From: Prosopocoilus inquinatus
Taxonomy: Eukaryota > Arthropoda > Insecta > Coleoptera > Lucanidae
Assembly: GCA_036172665.1 (NCBI GenBank)
Contig: CM069875.1
Location: 15,655,806 to 15,719,805 of the forward strand
DNA length: 64,000 bases
Direction: 5' to 3'
The position numbers were made by a program, and so were the translations under genes. Below, piece by piece: positions 27,901-39,526 of the stretch. Position 1 is the stretch's first letter. The number at the start of each line of letters is the position of its first letter. The notes beneath the pieces are model-generated. The model saw only the letters and a list, made by a program, of their open reading frames with translations, did no database searches and had not been told where the DNA came from.

Positions 27901-28718
27901 ACACGTATTAGCGTTGTTCCTGTGATGTATCTAATCGATCCTTACTTATCTACTATGTTATTTGACGTTTCGATGGACTCCAGTAACTCTGATGTGAGAT
28001 ACGAAATTTTCGGACGCAGCATAAGCTGGAAATAGTTTTAAATGAAACGACACGCATTAGCGATGTTCCTGTGATGTATCTAATCGATCCTTACTCATCT
28101 ATCATGTTATTTGGCGTTTCGATGGACTCCAGTAACTCTGATGTGAGATACGACGTTTTCGGACGCAGCAGCAGCTGGAAATAGTTTTAAACGAAACAAC
28201 ACATATTAGCGTAGTTCCTGTAATGTATCTAATCGATCCTTACTCATCTATCATGTTATTTGCCGTTTGGACGGACTCCAGTAACTCTGATGTGAGATAC
28301 AAAGTTTTTGGACGCAGAAGAAGCTGGAAATAGTTTTGAACAAAACAACACGTATTAGCGTTGTTCCTGTGATGTATCTAAACGATCCTTACTTATCTAT
28401 CATGTTATTTGACGTTTCGATGCACTCCAGTAACTCTGATGTGAGATACGACGTTTTCGGACGCAGCAGAAGCTGGAAATAGTTTTAAACGAAACAACAC
28501 GTATTAGCGTTGTTCCTGTGATGTATCTAATCGATCCTTACTCATCTATCATGTTATTTGACGTTTGGATGGACTCCAGTAACTCTGATGTGATACAAAG
28601 TTTTTGGGCGCAGCAGGAGCTGGAATTAGTTTTAAACGAAGCAACACGTATTAGCGTTGTTCCTGTGATGTATCTAATCGATCCTTACTCATCTATCATG
28701 TTATTTGGCGTTTCGATG

Positions 28719-28906
28719 GACTCCAGTAACTTTGATGTGAGATACGAAGTTCTCGGACGCAGCTGAAGCTGGAAATAGTTTTGAACGAAACAACACGTAT
28801 TAGCGTTGTTCCTGTGATGTATCTAAACGATCCTTACATTAGCGATGTTCCTGTGATGTATCTAATCGATCCTTACTCATCTATCATGTTATTTTACGTT
28901 TGGATG
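28719..28906 (+). repeat. 188-bp variant monomer, third copy
   Basis: This is the third occurrence of the 39-bp duplication, with GACTCC at 28,719 and 28,907. It lies about 3.96 kb after the second copy. The left flank differs from the other two copies, so this copy was placed by a separate exchange. Confidence 0.85.
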
Positions 28907-31900
28907 GACTCCAGTAACTCTGATGTGAGATACAAAGTTTTTGGACGCAGCAGAAGCTGGAAATAGTTTTGAACGAAACAACACGTATTAGCGTTGTTCC
29001 TGTGATGTATCTAATCGATACATACTTAGCTACTATGTTATTTGACGTTTCGATGGACTCCAGTAACTCTAATGTGAGATACGAAATTTTCGGACGCAGC
29101 AGCAGCTGGAAATAGTTTTAAACGAAACAACACATATTAGCGTTGTTCCTGTGATGTATCTAATCGATACTTACTTAGCTACTATGTTATTTGACGTTTC
29201 GATGGACTCCAGTAACTTTGATGTGAGATACGAAGTTCTCGGACGCAGCTGAAGCTGGAAATAGTTTTAAACGAAACAACACGTATTTGCGTTGTTCCTG
29301 TGATGTATCTAATCGATCCTTACTCATCTATCATGTTATTTGACGTTTGGATGGACTCCAGTAACTCTGATGTGAGATACGAAATTATCGGACGCAGCAG
29401 AAGCTGGAAATAGTTTTGAACGAAACAACACGTATTAGCGTTGTTCCTGTGATGTATCTAATCGATCCTTACTTATCTACTATGTTATTTGACGTTTCGA
29501 TGGACTCCAGTAACTCTGATGTGAGATACGAAATTTTCGGACGCAGCAGAAGCTGGAAATAGTTTTAAATGAAACAACACGCATTAGCGTTGTTCCTGTG
29601 CTGTATCTAATCGATCCTTACTTATCTATCATGTTATTTGGCGTTTCGATGGACTCCAGTAGCTCTGATGTGAGATACGACGTTTTCGGACGCAGCAGAA
29701 GCTGGAAATAGTTTTAAACGAAACAACACGCATTAGCGTTGTTCCTGTGATGTATCTAATCGATCCTTACTCATCTATCATGTTATTTGACGTTTGAATG
29801 GACTCCAGTAACTCTGATGTGAGATACGAAATTATCGGACGCAGCAGAAGCTGGAAATAGTTTTAAATGAAACAACACGTATTAGCGTTGTTCCTGTGAT
29901 GTATCTAATCGATCCTTACTCATCTATCATGTTATTTGGCGTTTCGATGGACTCCAGTAACTTTGATGTGAGATACGAAGTTCTCGGACGCAGCTGAAGC
30001 TGGAAATAGTTTTAAATGAAACAACACGTATTAGCGTTGTTCCTGTGATGTATCTAATCGATCCTTACCCATCTATCATGTTATTTGACGTTTGGATGGA
30101 CTCCAGTAACTCTGATGTGAGATACGAAATTATCGGACGCAGCAGAAGCTGGAAATAGTTTTGAACGAAACAACACGTATTAGCGTTGTTCCTGTGATGT
30201 ATCTAATCGATCCTTACTTATCTACTATGTTATTTGACGTTTCGATGGACTCCAGTAACTCTGATGTGAGATACGAAATTTTCGGACGCAGCAGAAGCTG
30301 GAAATAGTTTTAAATGAAGCAACACGTATTAGCGTTGTTCCTGTGATGTATCTAATCGATCCTTACTCATCTATCATGTTATTTGGCGTTTCGATGGACT
30401 CCAGTAGCTCTGATGTGAGATACGACGTTTTCGGACGCAGCAGAAGCTGGAAATAGTTTTAAACGAAACAACACGCATTAGCGTTGTTCCTGTGATGTAT
30501 CTAATCGATCCTTACTCATCTATCATGTTATTTGACGTTTCGATGGACTCCAGTAACTCTAATGTGAGAAACGAAATTTTCGGACGCAGCAGAAGCTGGA
30601 AATAGTTTTAAACGAAACAACACGCATTGGCGTTGTTCCTGTGATGTATCTAATCGATCCTTACTTATCTATCATGTTATTTGACGTTTGGATGGACTCC
30701 AGTAACCCTGACGTGAGATACGAAGTTCTCGGACGCAGCAGAAGCTGGAAATAGTTTTGAACGAAACAACACGTATTAGCGTTGTTCCTGTGATGTATCT
30801 AAACGATCCTTACTTATCTAATATGTTATTTGACGTTTGGATGGACTCCAGTAAGTCTGATGTGAGATACAAAGTTTTTGGACGCAGCAGGAGCTAGAAA
30901 TAGTTTTAAACGAAACAACACGTATTAGCGTTGTTCCTGTGCTGTATCTAATCGATCCTTACTTATCTATCATGTTATTTGACGTTTCGATGCACTCCAG
31001 TAACTATGATGTGAGATACGACGTTTTCGGACGCAGCAGAAGCTGGAAATAGTTTTAAACGAAACAACACATATTACCGTTGTTCCTGTGATGTAACTAA
31101 TCGATCCTTACTCATCTATCATGTTATTTGACGTTTGGACGGACTCCAGTAACTCTGATGAGAGATACAAAGTTCTCGGACGCAGCAGAAGCTGGAAATA
31201 GTTTTGAACGAAACAACACGTATTAGCGTTGTTCCTGTGATGTCTCTAAACGATCCTTACTTATCTAACATGTTATTTGACGTTTGGATGGACTCCAGTA
31301 AGTCTGATGTGACATACGACGTTTTCGGACGCAGCAGAAGCTGGAAATAGTTTTAAACGAAACAACACGTATTAGCGTTGTTCCTGTGATGTATCTAATC
31401 GATCCTTACTCATCTATCATGTTATTTGGCGTTTCGATGGACTCCAGTAACTCTGATGTGAGATACGACGTTTTCGGACGCAGCAGCAGCTGGAAATAGT
31501 TTTAAACGAAACAACACATATTAGCGTTGTTCCTGTAATGTATCTAATCGATCCTTACTCATCTATCATGTTATTTGCCGTTTGGACGGACTCCAGTAAC
31601 TCTGATGTGAGATACAAAGTTTTTGGACGCAGAAGAAGCTGGAAATAGTTTTGAACGAAACAACACGTATTAGCGTTGTTCCTGTGATGTATCTAAACGA
31701 TCCTTACTTATCTATCATGTTATTTGACGTTTCGATGCACTCCAGTAACTCTGATGTGAGATACGACGTTTTCGGAGGCAGCAGAAGCTGGAAATAGTTT
31801 TAAACGAAACAACACGTATTAGCGTTGTTCCTGTGATGTATCTAATCGATCCTTACTCATCTATCATGTTATTTGACGTTTGGATGGACTCCAGTAACTC

Positions 31901-33969
31901 TGATGTGAGATACAAAGTTCTCGGACGCAGCAGAAGCTGGAAATAGTTTTGAATGAAACAACACGTATTAGCGTTGTTCCTGTGATGTATCTAAACGGTC
32001 CTTACTTATCTACTATGTTATTTGACGTTTCGATGGACTCCAGTAACTCTGATGTGAGATACGAAATTTTCGGACGCAGCATAAGCTGGAAATAGTTTTA
32101 AATGAAACAACACGCATTAGCGTTGTTCCTGTGATGTATCTAATCGATCCTTACTCATCTATCATGTTATTTGGCGTTTCGATGGACTCCAGTAACTCTG
32201 ATGTGAGATACGACGTTTTCGGACGCAGCAGCAGCTGGAAATAGTTTTAAACGAAACAACACATATTAGCGTTGTTCCTGTAATGTATCTAATCGATCCT
32301 TACTCATCTATCATGTTATTTGCCGTTTGGACGGACTCCAGTAACTCTGATGTGAGATACAAAGTTTTTGGACGCAGAAGAAGCTGGAAATAGTTTTGAA
32401 CGAAACAACACGTATTAGCGTTGTTCCTGTGATGTATCTAAACGATCCTTACTTATCTATCATGTTATTTGACGTTTCGATGCACTCCAGTAACTCTGAT
32501 GTGAGATACGACGTTTTCGGAGGCAGCAGAAGCTGGAAATAGTTTTAAACGAAACAACACGTATTAGCGTTGTTCCTGTGATGTATCTAATCGATCCTTA
32601 CTCATCTATCATGTTATTTGACGTTTGGATGGACTCCAGTAACTCTGATGTGAGATACAAAGTTCTCGGACGCAGCAGAAGCTGGAAATAGTTTTGAATG
32701 AAACAACACGTATTAGCGTTGTTCCTGTGATGTATCTAAACGGTCCTTACTTATCTAACATGTTATTTGACGTTTGGATGGACTCCAGTAAGTCTGATGT
32801 GAGATACAAAGTTTCTGGACGCAGCAGGAGCTGGAAATAGTTTTAAATGAAACAACACGCATTAGCGTTGTTCCTGTGCTGTATCTAATCGATCCTTACT
32901 TATCTATCATGTTATTTGACATTTCGATGGACTCCAGTAACTCTGATATGAGATACGACGTTCTCGGACGCAGCAGCAGCTGGAAATAGTTTTAAACGAA
33001 ACAACACGCATTAGCGTTGTTCCTGTGCTGTATCTAATCGATCCTTACTTATCTATCATGTTATTTGACATTTCGATGGACTCCAGTAACTCTGATGTGA
33101 GATACGACGTTTTCGGACGCAGCAGCAGCTGGAAATAGTTTTAAACGAAACAACACATATTAGCGTTGTGCCTGTGATGTATCTAATCGATCCTTACTCA
33201 TCTATCATGTTATTTGACGTTTGGACGGACTCCAGTATCTCTGATGTGAGATACAAAGTTCTCGGACGCAGCAGAAGGTGGAAATAGTTTTGAACGAAAC
33301 AACACGTATTGGTGTTGTTCCTGTGATGTATCTAAACGATCCTTACTTATCTAACATGTTATTTAACGTTTGGATGGACTCCAGTAACTCTGATGTGAGA
33401 TACAAAGTTTTTGGACGCAGCAGAAGCTGGAAATAGTTTTGAACGAAACAATACGTATTAGCGTTGTTCCTGTGATGTATCTAATCGATCCTTACTTAGC
33501 TACTATGTTATTTGACGTTTCGATGGACTCCAGTATCTCTAATGTGAGATACGAAATTTTCGGACGCAGCAGAATCTGGAAATAGTTTTAAACGAAACAA
33601 CACGTGTTAGCGTTGTTCCTGTGATGTATGTAATCGATCCTTACTTATCTATCATGTTATTTTACGTTTGGATGGACTCCAGTAACTCTGATGTGAGATA
33701 CAAAGTTCTCGGACTCAGCAGAAGCTGGAAATAGTTTTGAACGAAACAAGACGTATTAGCGTTGTTCCTGTGATGTATCTAATCGATCCTTACTTATCTA
33801 CTATGTTATTTGACGTTTCGATGGACTCCAGTAACTCTGATGTAAGATACGAAATTTTCGGACGCAGCAGAAGCTGGAAATAGTTTTAAATGAAACAACA
33901 CGCATTAGCGTTGTTCCTGTGATGTATCTAATCGATCCTTACTCATCTATCATGTTATTTGACGTTTAA

Positions 33970-36105
33970 ATGGACTCCAGAAACTCTGATGTGAGATACG
34001 AATTTCTCGGACGCAGCTGAAGCTGGAAATAGTTTTAAACGAAACAACACGCATTAGCGTTGTTCCTGTGATGTATTTAATCGATCCTTACTTATCTACT
34101 ATGTTATTTGACGTTTCCACGGAATCCAGTAACACTGATGTGAGATACGAAGTTTTCGGATTCAGCAGAAGCTGGAAATAATTTTGAACGAAACAACACG
34201 TATTAGCGTTGTTCCTGTGATGGATCTAATCGATCCTTACTTATCTACTATGTTATTTGACGTTACGATGGACTCCAGTAACTCTGATGTGAGATACGAA
34301 GTTTTCGGATTCAGCAGAAGCTGGAAATAATTTTGAACGAAACAACACGTATTAGCGTTGTTCCTGTGATGTATCTAATCGATCCTTACTTATCTATCAT
34401 GTTATTTGACGTTACGGTGGACTCCAGTAACTCTGATGTGAGATACGAAGTTTTCGGACGCAGCTGAAGCTGGAAATAGTTTTGAACGAAACAACACGTA
34501 TTAGCGTTGTTCCTGTGATGTATTTAATCGATCCTTACTTATGTACTATGTTATTTGACGTTTCCACGGAATCCAGTAACACTGATGTGAGATACGAAGT
34601 TTTCGGACGCAGCAGATGCTGGAAATAGTTTTGAACGAAACAACACGTATTAGCGTTGTTCCTGTGATGGATCTAATCGATCCTTACTTATCTACTATGT
34701 TATTTGACGTTACGATGGACTCCAGTAACTCTGATGTGAGATACGAATTTCTCGGACTCAGCAGGAGCTGGAAATAGTTTTGAACGAAATAACACCTACT
34801 AGCGTTGTTCGTGTGATGTATCTAATCGATCCTTACTTATCTATCATGTTATTTGACGTTACGATGGACTCCAGTTACTCTGATGTGAGATACGAAGTTT
34901 TCGGACGCAGCAGAAGCTGGAAATAGTTTTGAACGAAACAACACGTATTAGCGTTGTTCCTGTGATGTATTTAATCGATCCTTACTTATCTACTATGTTA
35001 TTTGACGTTTACACGGAATCCAGTAACACTGATGTGAGATACGAAGTTTTCGGACGCAGCAGATGCTGGAAATAGTTTTGAACGAAACAACACGTATTAG
35101 CGTTGTTCCTGTGATGTATCTAATCGATCCTTACTTATCTATCATGTTATTTGACGTTACGTTGGACTCCAGTAATTCTGATGTGAGATACGAAGTTTAC
35201 GGACGCAGCAGAAGCTGGAAATAGTTTTGAACGAAACAACACGTATTAGCGTTGTTCCTGTGATGTATCTAATCGATCCTTACTTATCTACTATGTTATT
35301 TGATGTTACGATGGACTCCAGTAACTCTGATGTGAGATACGAAGTTCTCGGTCTCAGCAGGAGCTGGAAATAGTCTTGAACGAAACAGCACGTATTAGCG
35401 TTGTTCCTGTGATGTATCTAATCGATCCTTACTTATCTATCATGTTATTTGACGTTACGATGGACTCCAGTTACTCTGATGTGAGATACGAAGTTTTCGG
35501 ACGCAGCAGAAGCTGGAAATAGTTTTGAACGAAACAACACGTATTAGCGTTGTTCCTGTGACGTATCTAATCGATCCTTACTTATCTATCATGTTATTTG
35601 ACGTTTCGATGAACTCCAGTAACTCTGATGTGAGATACGAAGTTCTCTGACTCAGCAGGAGCTGGAAATAATTTTGAACGGAATAACACGTATTAGCGCT
35701 GTTCCTGTGATGTATCTAATCGATCCTTACTTATCTATCATGTTATTTGACGTTACGATGGACTCCAGTTACTCTGATGTAAGATACGAAGTTTTCGGAC
35801 TCAGCAGAAGCTGGAAATAGATTTGAACGAAACAACACGTATTAGCGTTGTTCCTGTGATGTATCTAATTGATCATTACTTATCTACTATGTTATTTGAC
35901 GTTTCAACGGACTCCAGTAACTCTGATGTGAGATACGAAGTTCTCGGACTCAGCAGGAGCTGGAAATAGTCTTGAACGAAACAGCACGTATAAGCGTTGT
36001 TCCTGTGATGTATCTAATCGATCCTTACTTATCTATCATATTATTTGACGTTACGATGGACTCCAGTAACTCTGATTTGAGATACGAAATTTTCAGACGC
36101 AACAG
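33970..36105 (+). repeat. Diverged array edge with 3-monomer (447-bp) order
   Basis: The last 2.1 kb before the retroelement are still 149-bp monomers but carry their own variants: GTTACGATGG, GTTTCCACGGAATCC, GGATTCAGC and GGACTCAGC. The variant ATGTATTTAATCG recurs at 34,071, 34,518 and 34,965, exactly 447 bp apart, and the CACGGAATCC variant follows the same spacing. Greater divergence at array ends is usual for satellites. A distinct higher-order period here points to local homogenisation separate from the core. Confidence 0.8.
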
Positions 36106-36877
36106 ACAACAGACAAACAAAAAGAACCCATCTAGGGCTAATTCGGTCCATTCTGAGGATCCATCTTCTCCACCCGTACCAACTTACGTAATTGACTCTT
36201 CAGTCTCATCTGATACTTCCGAAAGTATCATGTCCAATATATCTGGATCAAATCCAATACCCATCGACTGTGACTCTGAAAATCTAATATTATCAATAAA
36301 CGAACGTTCAGTAACTAATATCAACTCACCTACTCTCTCTAAGGATTGTTCTTATCTATCATCCTCAATATTAAGGGACTCCCCTATCTTGACTTCCAAG
36401 ATTCCTACTCCTTTAAGCGTCCATCCTGATTCGGTTGAAGCATTAAATCATACACTTTTACATGAAAACATACCGTCACCCTCTAATCCCATCAGTGGTT
36501 CTCCTACTCCACAATTAATGGAAGCTCAATCTGTCTCCGGATCAGGAACCTCTTCTTCGTCAGACTCTCATGACTCCCAAACCCCCGGCCCATCTAAAAC
36601 AAATGCCATCAATTCTTCTTCTCCTCACAATACATCGAACATTTCCCCTCCCTTAGCATTCATTAAGTCAACTCCTATATCTGTCTCAAAATTGGTCACA
36701 CCATTATCTAACCATTGCTCTCCAGTGACTGCTCAACAAACCTCCAAATTTAGGGTTGCAGGAACCTCCTCGTCGCCAGGCTTTCATGACTCCCAAACCC
36801 CTGGCCCCTCTAAAACAAATGCCATTAATTCATCATCCTCTTACATAATGTCCCTATTTGAAAAATCTTTAGATTAG
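35972..36877 (+). pseudogene. N-terminal Ser/Pro-rich part of R2 frame, fused to satellite, ended by TAG
   Basis: This open frame of 301 codons ends at TAG (36,875-36,877) and lies in the same frame as the reverse transcriptase frame that follows. The first codon of the stretch is TTG. The first ATG codons are at 36,008 and 36,056, both inside satellite DNA, and roughly residues 1-45 are satellite-encoded. From about residue 46 the sequence is low in complexity and rich in Ser, Pro, Thr and Asn, with an internal duplication around the shared core HDSQTPGPSKTNAINSSS. R2 proteins normally carry one to three N-terminal zinc fingers and a Myb-like domain that read the 28S target. I see no paired Cys/His finger here. 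It may be the disordered start of a damaged R2 protein, or a separate ORF1-like segment. Whether it is translated is unknown. Confidence 0.6.
36545..36840 (+). repeat. In-frame direct repeat pair in the Ser-rich region
   Basis: About 80 bp at 36,545-36,624 is repeated at 36,761-36,840 with scattered substitutions. Both copies begin GGAACCTC and share CATGACTCCCAAACCCC. The offset is 216 bp, or 72 codons, so the frame is kept. This is an old internal duplication of low-complexity coding sequence. Confidence 0.8.
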
Positions 36878-36895
36878 CTAGACAAACGCTATACC

Positions 36896-39526
36896 TTGAT
36901 ACCAATCCAGCCACCTACCTCGTTTCTGCAGAACGCACCTGATACTACCCCATCCGTTCCTGATCCAGGGACTCAGGCTTCCTTATCTTCGACTAGAGCT
37001 CCTTTTCCCTCTGAGGAGGGAAAATCTATACTAGCGCATCTTCAAGGAATTTATAATTCGCTACCTACCTCTTATGAAGCCGAGAAACAGCTCCTAGCTA
37101 AACTGCTTGATAACCCCTCAGCACCTAAGAAAGAAATTCTCAGCGAAGTGGAACAATTCATTAAGGTTACCTGGCCCACTCGCAAATATCCCAATAACAA
37201 TCAACCTCCAAGGGCGACGAAATCCGGTCGTGGAGCCTACGGAGCGACGAGGGGCGGATCCGGCCCAAGAGCAGCGAATTACAAAAAAGCACAGGATTTG
37301 TACAACAAAAACAGGAAACTTCTTGCGGAGAAGATCCTCTTGAGCAAGGACCTCTACGAAGAGGAAGTTCTACCTACCGTTAGCGAAGTTGATAAATACC
37401 ATCGCTCCCTCCTCGAAGCTCTACCCGGCGTTGATAACGAAGCCATTTCCAGCATTGCCCCTCAAGTAAATTTCTTCTATCCATGCACACTCAATGAAAT
37501 CACCGACGCCATTTCCAAAACCAAAAATGGAGCCCCTGGCCCAGACGGTATAAAGGTCTCCTCTCTAAAATCAAACAGCGCACTTAAAAAGATGGAGATT
37601 ATCTTTAATATAGTTCAACTTATCAAATGCCCCCCCCCCCCCTCATGGTGCATCAATAAAACTATTCTAATACATAAAAAAGGTCCGCGTAACGATCCGT
37701 CTAATTGGCGCCCAATAACCTTGGGCTCTACTCTTATGAGAGTCTACCATAGAATCCTAAATAATCGTCTGAGAAATCACATCACACATAATACACACCA
37801 AAGAGGCTTTGTGAAAACTGATGGCACACTGGCCAATGCATTAATACTAGATTACTATACACGTCAAAGATCACTTAAAGGTCATCCTTTCAACATAATC
37901 TCTATAGATATCCAAAAAGCTTTTGATTCTGTTGCCCATAGCTCGATTCACCGTGGTCTCTTTGCTAAAGGTATTGACGAAGACACCATTGAATACATAA
38001 TGAATTCGCTCAAACTGTCTCATACTCAGATTAAAGTGGGTAGCATGTCAACGACCCCGATCTACTTTGAGAGGGGGGTTAAACAGGGAGACCCGCTGAG
38101 CCCTTTCCTATTCAACACGGTATTGGATGAATTGCTCAACGTAGTTAATTCTACCTACAAAGGGGCTCATATCGGGGATGATCATTATTGTGCAGCTATG
38201 GCTTTCGCTGACGATATTATAATCATGGCTGATAACTTAACTGAAGCCAAAGCCATCTTGATTACCATCGATAATTTCTGTAAAAAACGAGGCATGATCA
38301 TTAACAATAAAAAATGCAATGCCCTATCTGCGGTCACGGTTCCTCGCCAAAAAAGGGTTGCAATAGTGTCCCAGCCACAATTCCAATTACCATCTGGACC
38401 TATTGGTCAGGTACAAGCAATTGACTCCTACAAATATCTAGGCTTTGACTACGGACCAGGAGGTGTTATGAAACCTAACCTTTGCAAATTGCCAACCTGG
38501 CTGAAAAACCTCGAAAGAGCACCACTTAAACCACACCAGAAACCTCTTATTTTAAAAACTTATCTGATTCCCCGCTTGATCTATTTCCTGCAAACCCCGA
38601 AAACCACACTTAAAATTCTCAAGGACGTGGATTCTCTGATTAAAACTTCAGTGAAAAGAATCTTGCATTTGCACATTCACACTGCTGATGCCCACCTTTA
38701 CGCAAGTATACGCGATGGTGGCTTGGGAATCTTAAGTTTACGTACTTTAATCCCCCAAATCATGTCGAACCGGCTCGATAAACTAAAAGTTACCGGAGAT
38801 CCAGTAGTTCGCCATTTGCTCACCACCGAAGTCATGACGAAAAGTATCGTCCGTTTCACACGTTTACTTGCAAACGCCCCCTACAAGGCTATCTGGAAAG
38901 AAAAGCTAAAGGCAACCACAACCGGCCAAGGACTCCATCAAACATCTAAAGATTCTAGCAGCTCTAGATGGGTCCAGGACATTCCTCCTGGATGGACTGG
39001 GAGAGATTACGTGCGGGCCATCCACCTTAGAACATCCAATTTACCAACCAAGGGAATCCCATCTAACCCCAGACACGAGCGCTTCTGCAGAGGTAACTGT
39101 CAGAAATCCGAAACTATTTGCCACGTTCTCCAGCAATGCCATGTGACCCACTGGGAACGGATAGAGAGACACAACATCATCGTGAAGAAGCTCAAAAAAC
39201 ACTGCGAAACTCTGAAAATTAAAGTATTTGAGGAGCCGCACGTGAGGGGTGTGTCAGGCCGTCTTTACAAACCTGCCTTGGTGCTCTTTAGAGATGGCAA
39301 AATGATCGTCACGGATGTCCAGGTGTCTTGGGAGGGCGATATCCCCCTGGCTGACTCCTGGGATAGCAAGAGAAGAACTTACAGCAACCAAGACTTCTGC
39401 AATGCGGCAGCAATGGGAGGGTTACGACTCTTCCAGCATTATCTTCTGCCCCTTAGTAGTAGGAGCCAGAGGGATCTGGCCAAAATCCAACCGACCGACT
39501 GCCGCCGCCCTTCAAATACCAAATAA
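36896..39526 (+). CDS. R2-type reverse transcriptase with CCHC knuckle and restriction-like endonuclease (endonuclease Asp changed)
   Basis: This is an open frame of 876 codons (residue 1 is TTG), continuous with the upstream frame except for the TAG. The pre-RT segment includes ANYKKAQDLYNKNRKLL (about 127-143). Reverse transcriptase motifs follow: NGAPGPDG (211-218), Asp338 in SIDIQKAFDS, RGVKQGDPLSPFLF (393-406) and FADD with Asp439/Asp440. These are the three metal-binding Asp expected of an active polymerase. The knuckle is Cys731, Cys735, His743, Cys748. The endonuclease segment reads YKPA (791-794), then Asp807 in VTDVQV and Lys825. R2-family enzymes have PD at the first position, and the 13-residue spacing to the second Asp is kept, so Ala794 replaces the expected catalytic Asp. 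The product would nick a target and copy its own RNA there. Nicking is probably lost. A 13-C run at 37,630-37,642 lies in frame. The family call is firm; activity is doubtful. Confidence 0.92.
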   Translation: MIPIQPPTSFLQNAPDTTPSVPDPGTQASLSSTRAPFPSEEGKSILAHLQGIYNSLPTSYEAEKQLLAKLLDNPSAPKKEILSEVEQFIKVTWPTRKYPNNNQPPRATKSGRGAYGATRGGSGPRAANYKKAQDLYNKNRKLLAEKILLSKDLYEEEVLPTVSEVDKYHRSLLEALPGVDNEAISSIAPQVNFFYPCTLNEITDAISKTKNGAPGPDGIKVSSLKSNSALKKMEIIFNIVQLIKCPPPPSWCINKTILIHKKGPRNDPSNWRPITLGSTLMRVYHRILNNRLRNHITHNTHQRGFVKTDGTLANALILDYYTRQRSLKGHPFNIISIDIQKAFDSVAHSSIHRGLFAKGIDEDTIEYIMNSLKLSHTQIKVGSMSTTPIYFERGVKQGDPLSPFLFNTVLDELLNVVNSTYKGAHIGDDHYCAAMAFADDIIIMADNLTEAKAILITIDNFCKKRGMIINNKKCNALSAVTVPRQKRVAIVSQPQFQLPSGPIGQVQAIDSYKYLGFDYGPGGVMKPNLCKLPTWLKNLERAPLKPHQKPLILKTYLIPRLIYFLQTPKTTLKILKDVDSLIKTSVKRILHLHIHTADAHLYASIRDGGLGILSLRTLIPQIMSNRLDKLKVTGDPVVRHLLTTEVMTKSIVRFTRLLANAPYKAIWKEKLKATTTGQGLHQTSKDSSSSRWVQDIPPGWTGRDYVRAIHLRTSNLPTKGIPSNPRHERFCRGNCQKSETICHVLQQCHVTHWERIERHNIIVKKLKKHCETLKIKVFEEPHVRGVSGRLYKPALVLFRDGKMIVTDVQVSWEGDIPLADSWDSKRRTYSNQDFCNAAAMGGLRLFQHYLLPLSSRSQRDLAKIQPTDCRRPSNTK

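Larger units (their letters stand above)
1..36105 (+). repeat. 149-bp satellite array, + orientation
   Basis: This is a head-to-tail array of a 149-bp monomer. The landmark GACTCC (or its variant) recurs at 151, 300, 449, 598 and 747, exactly 149 bp apart, and the array continues to about 36,105, which is about 242 monomers. Each monomer carries, in order, GGACTCCAGTAACTCTGATG, GACGCAGCAGAAGCTGG, ACGAAACAACACGTATTAGC, and TCGATCCTTAC before the next unit. Two common versions differ at GTTTCGATGG versus GTTTGGATGG. Other variable positions recur at long intervals, which reveals higher-order units. No conserved coding frame runs through the monomers. I do not recognise the satellite. Pericentromeric or other heterochromatin is inferred from the array size. 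Strand + is only a convention for this monomer direction. Confidence 0.97.

Noticed and set aside
958..28966. Six open frames of 61 or 82 codons in the + satellite (958, 11,600, 24,817, 26,434, 28,518, 28,781)
   Set aside because: They are produced by indel variants of the monomer (a 39-bp duplication or a GTGATAC deletion) that shift or remove the usual stops. They translate the same satellite repeatedly and have no independent coding evidence.
1..36105. Hammerhead ribozyme-like layout in the monomer (CTGATG, then GAAA, with ATTTTC/GGAAAT able to pair)
   Set aside because: The core A after CTGATG is T in most monomers. Where CTGATGA occurs, the GAAA becomes AAAG. Stem II would be about one or two pairs, stem I does not align with a cleavage base, and the stem III variants do not covary. 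Probably chance.
37107..37343. 78-codon + frame inside the reverse transcriptase gene
   Set aside because: It is an alternate-frame shadow of the R2 coding sequence.
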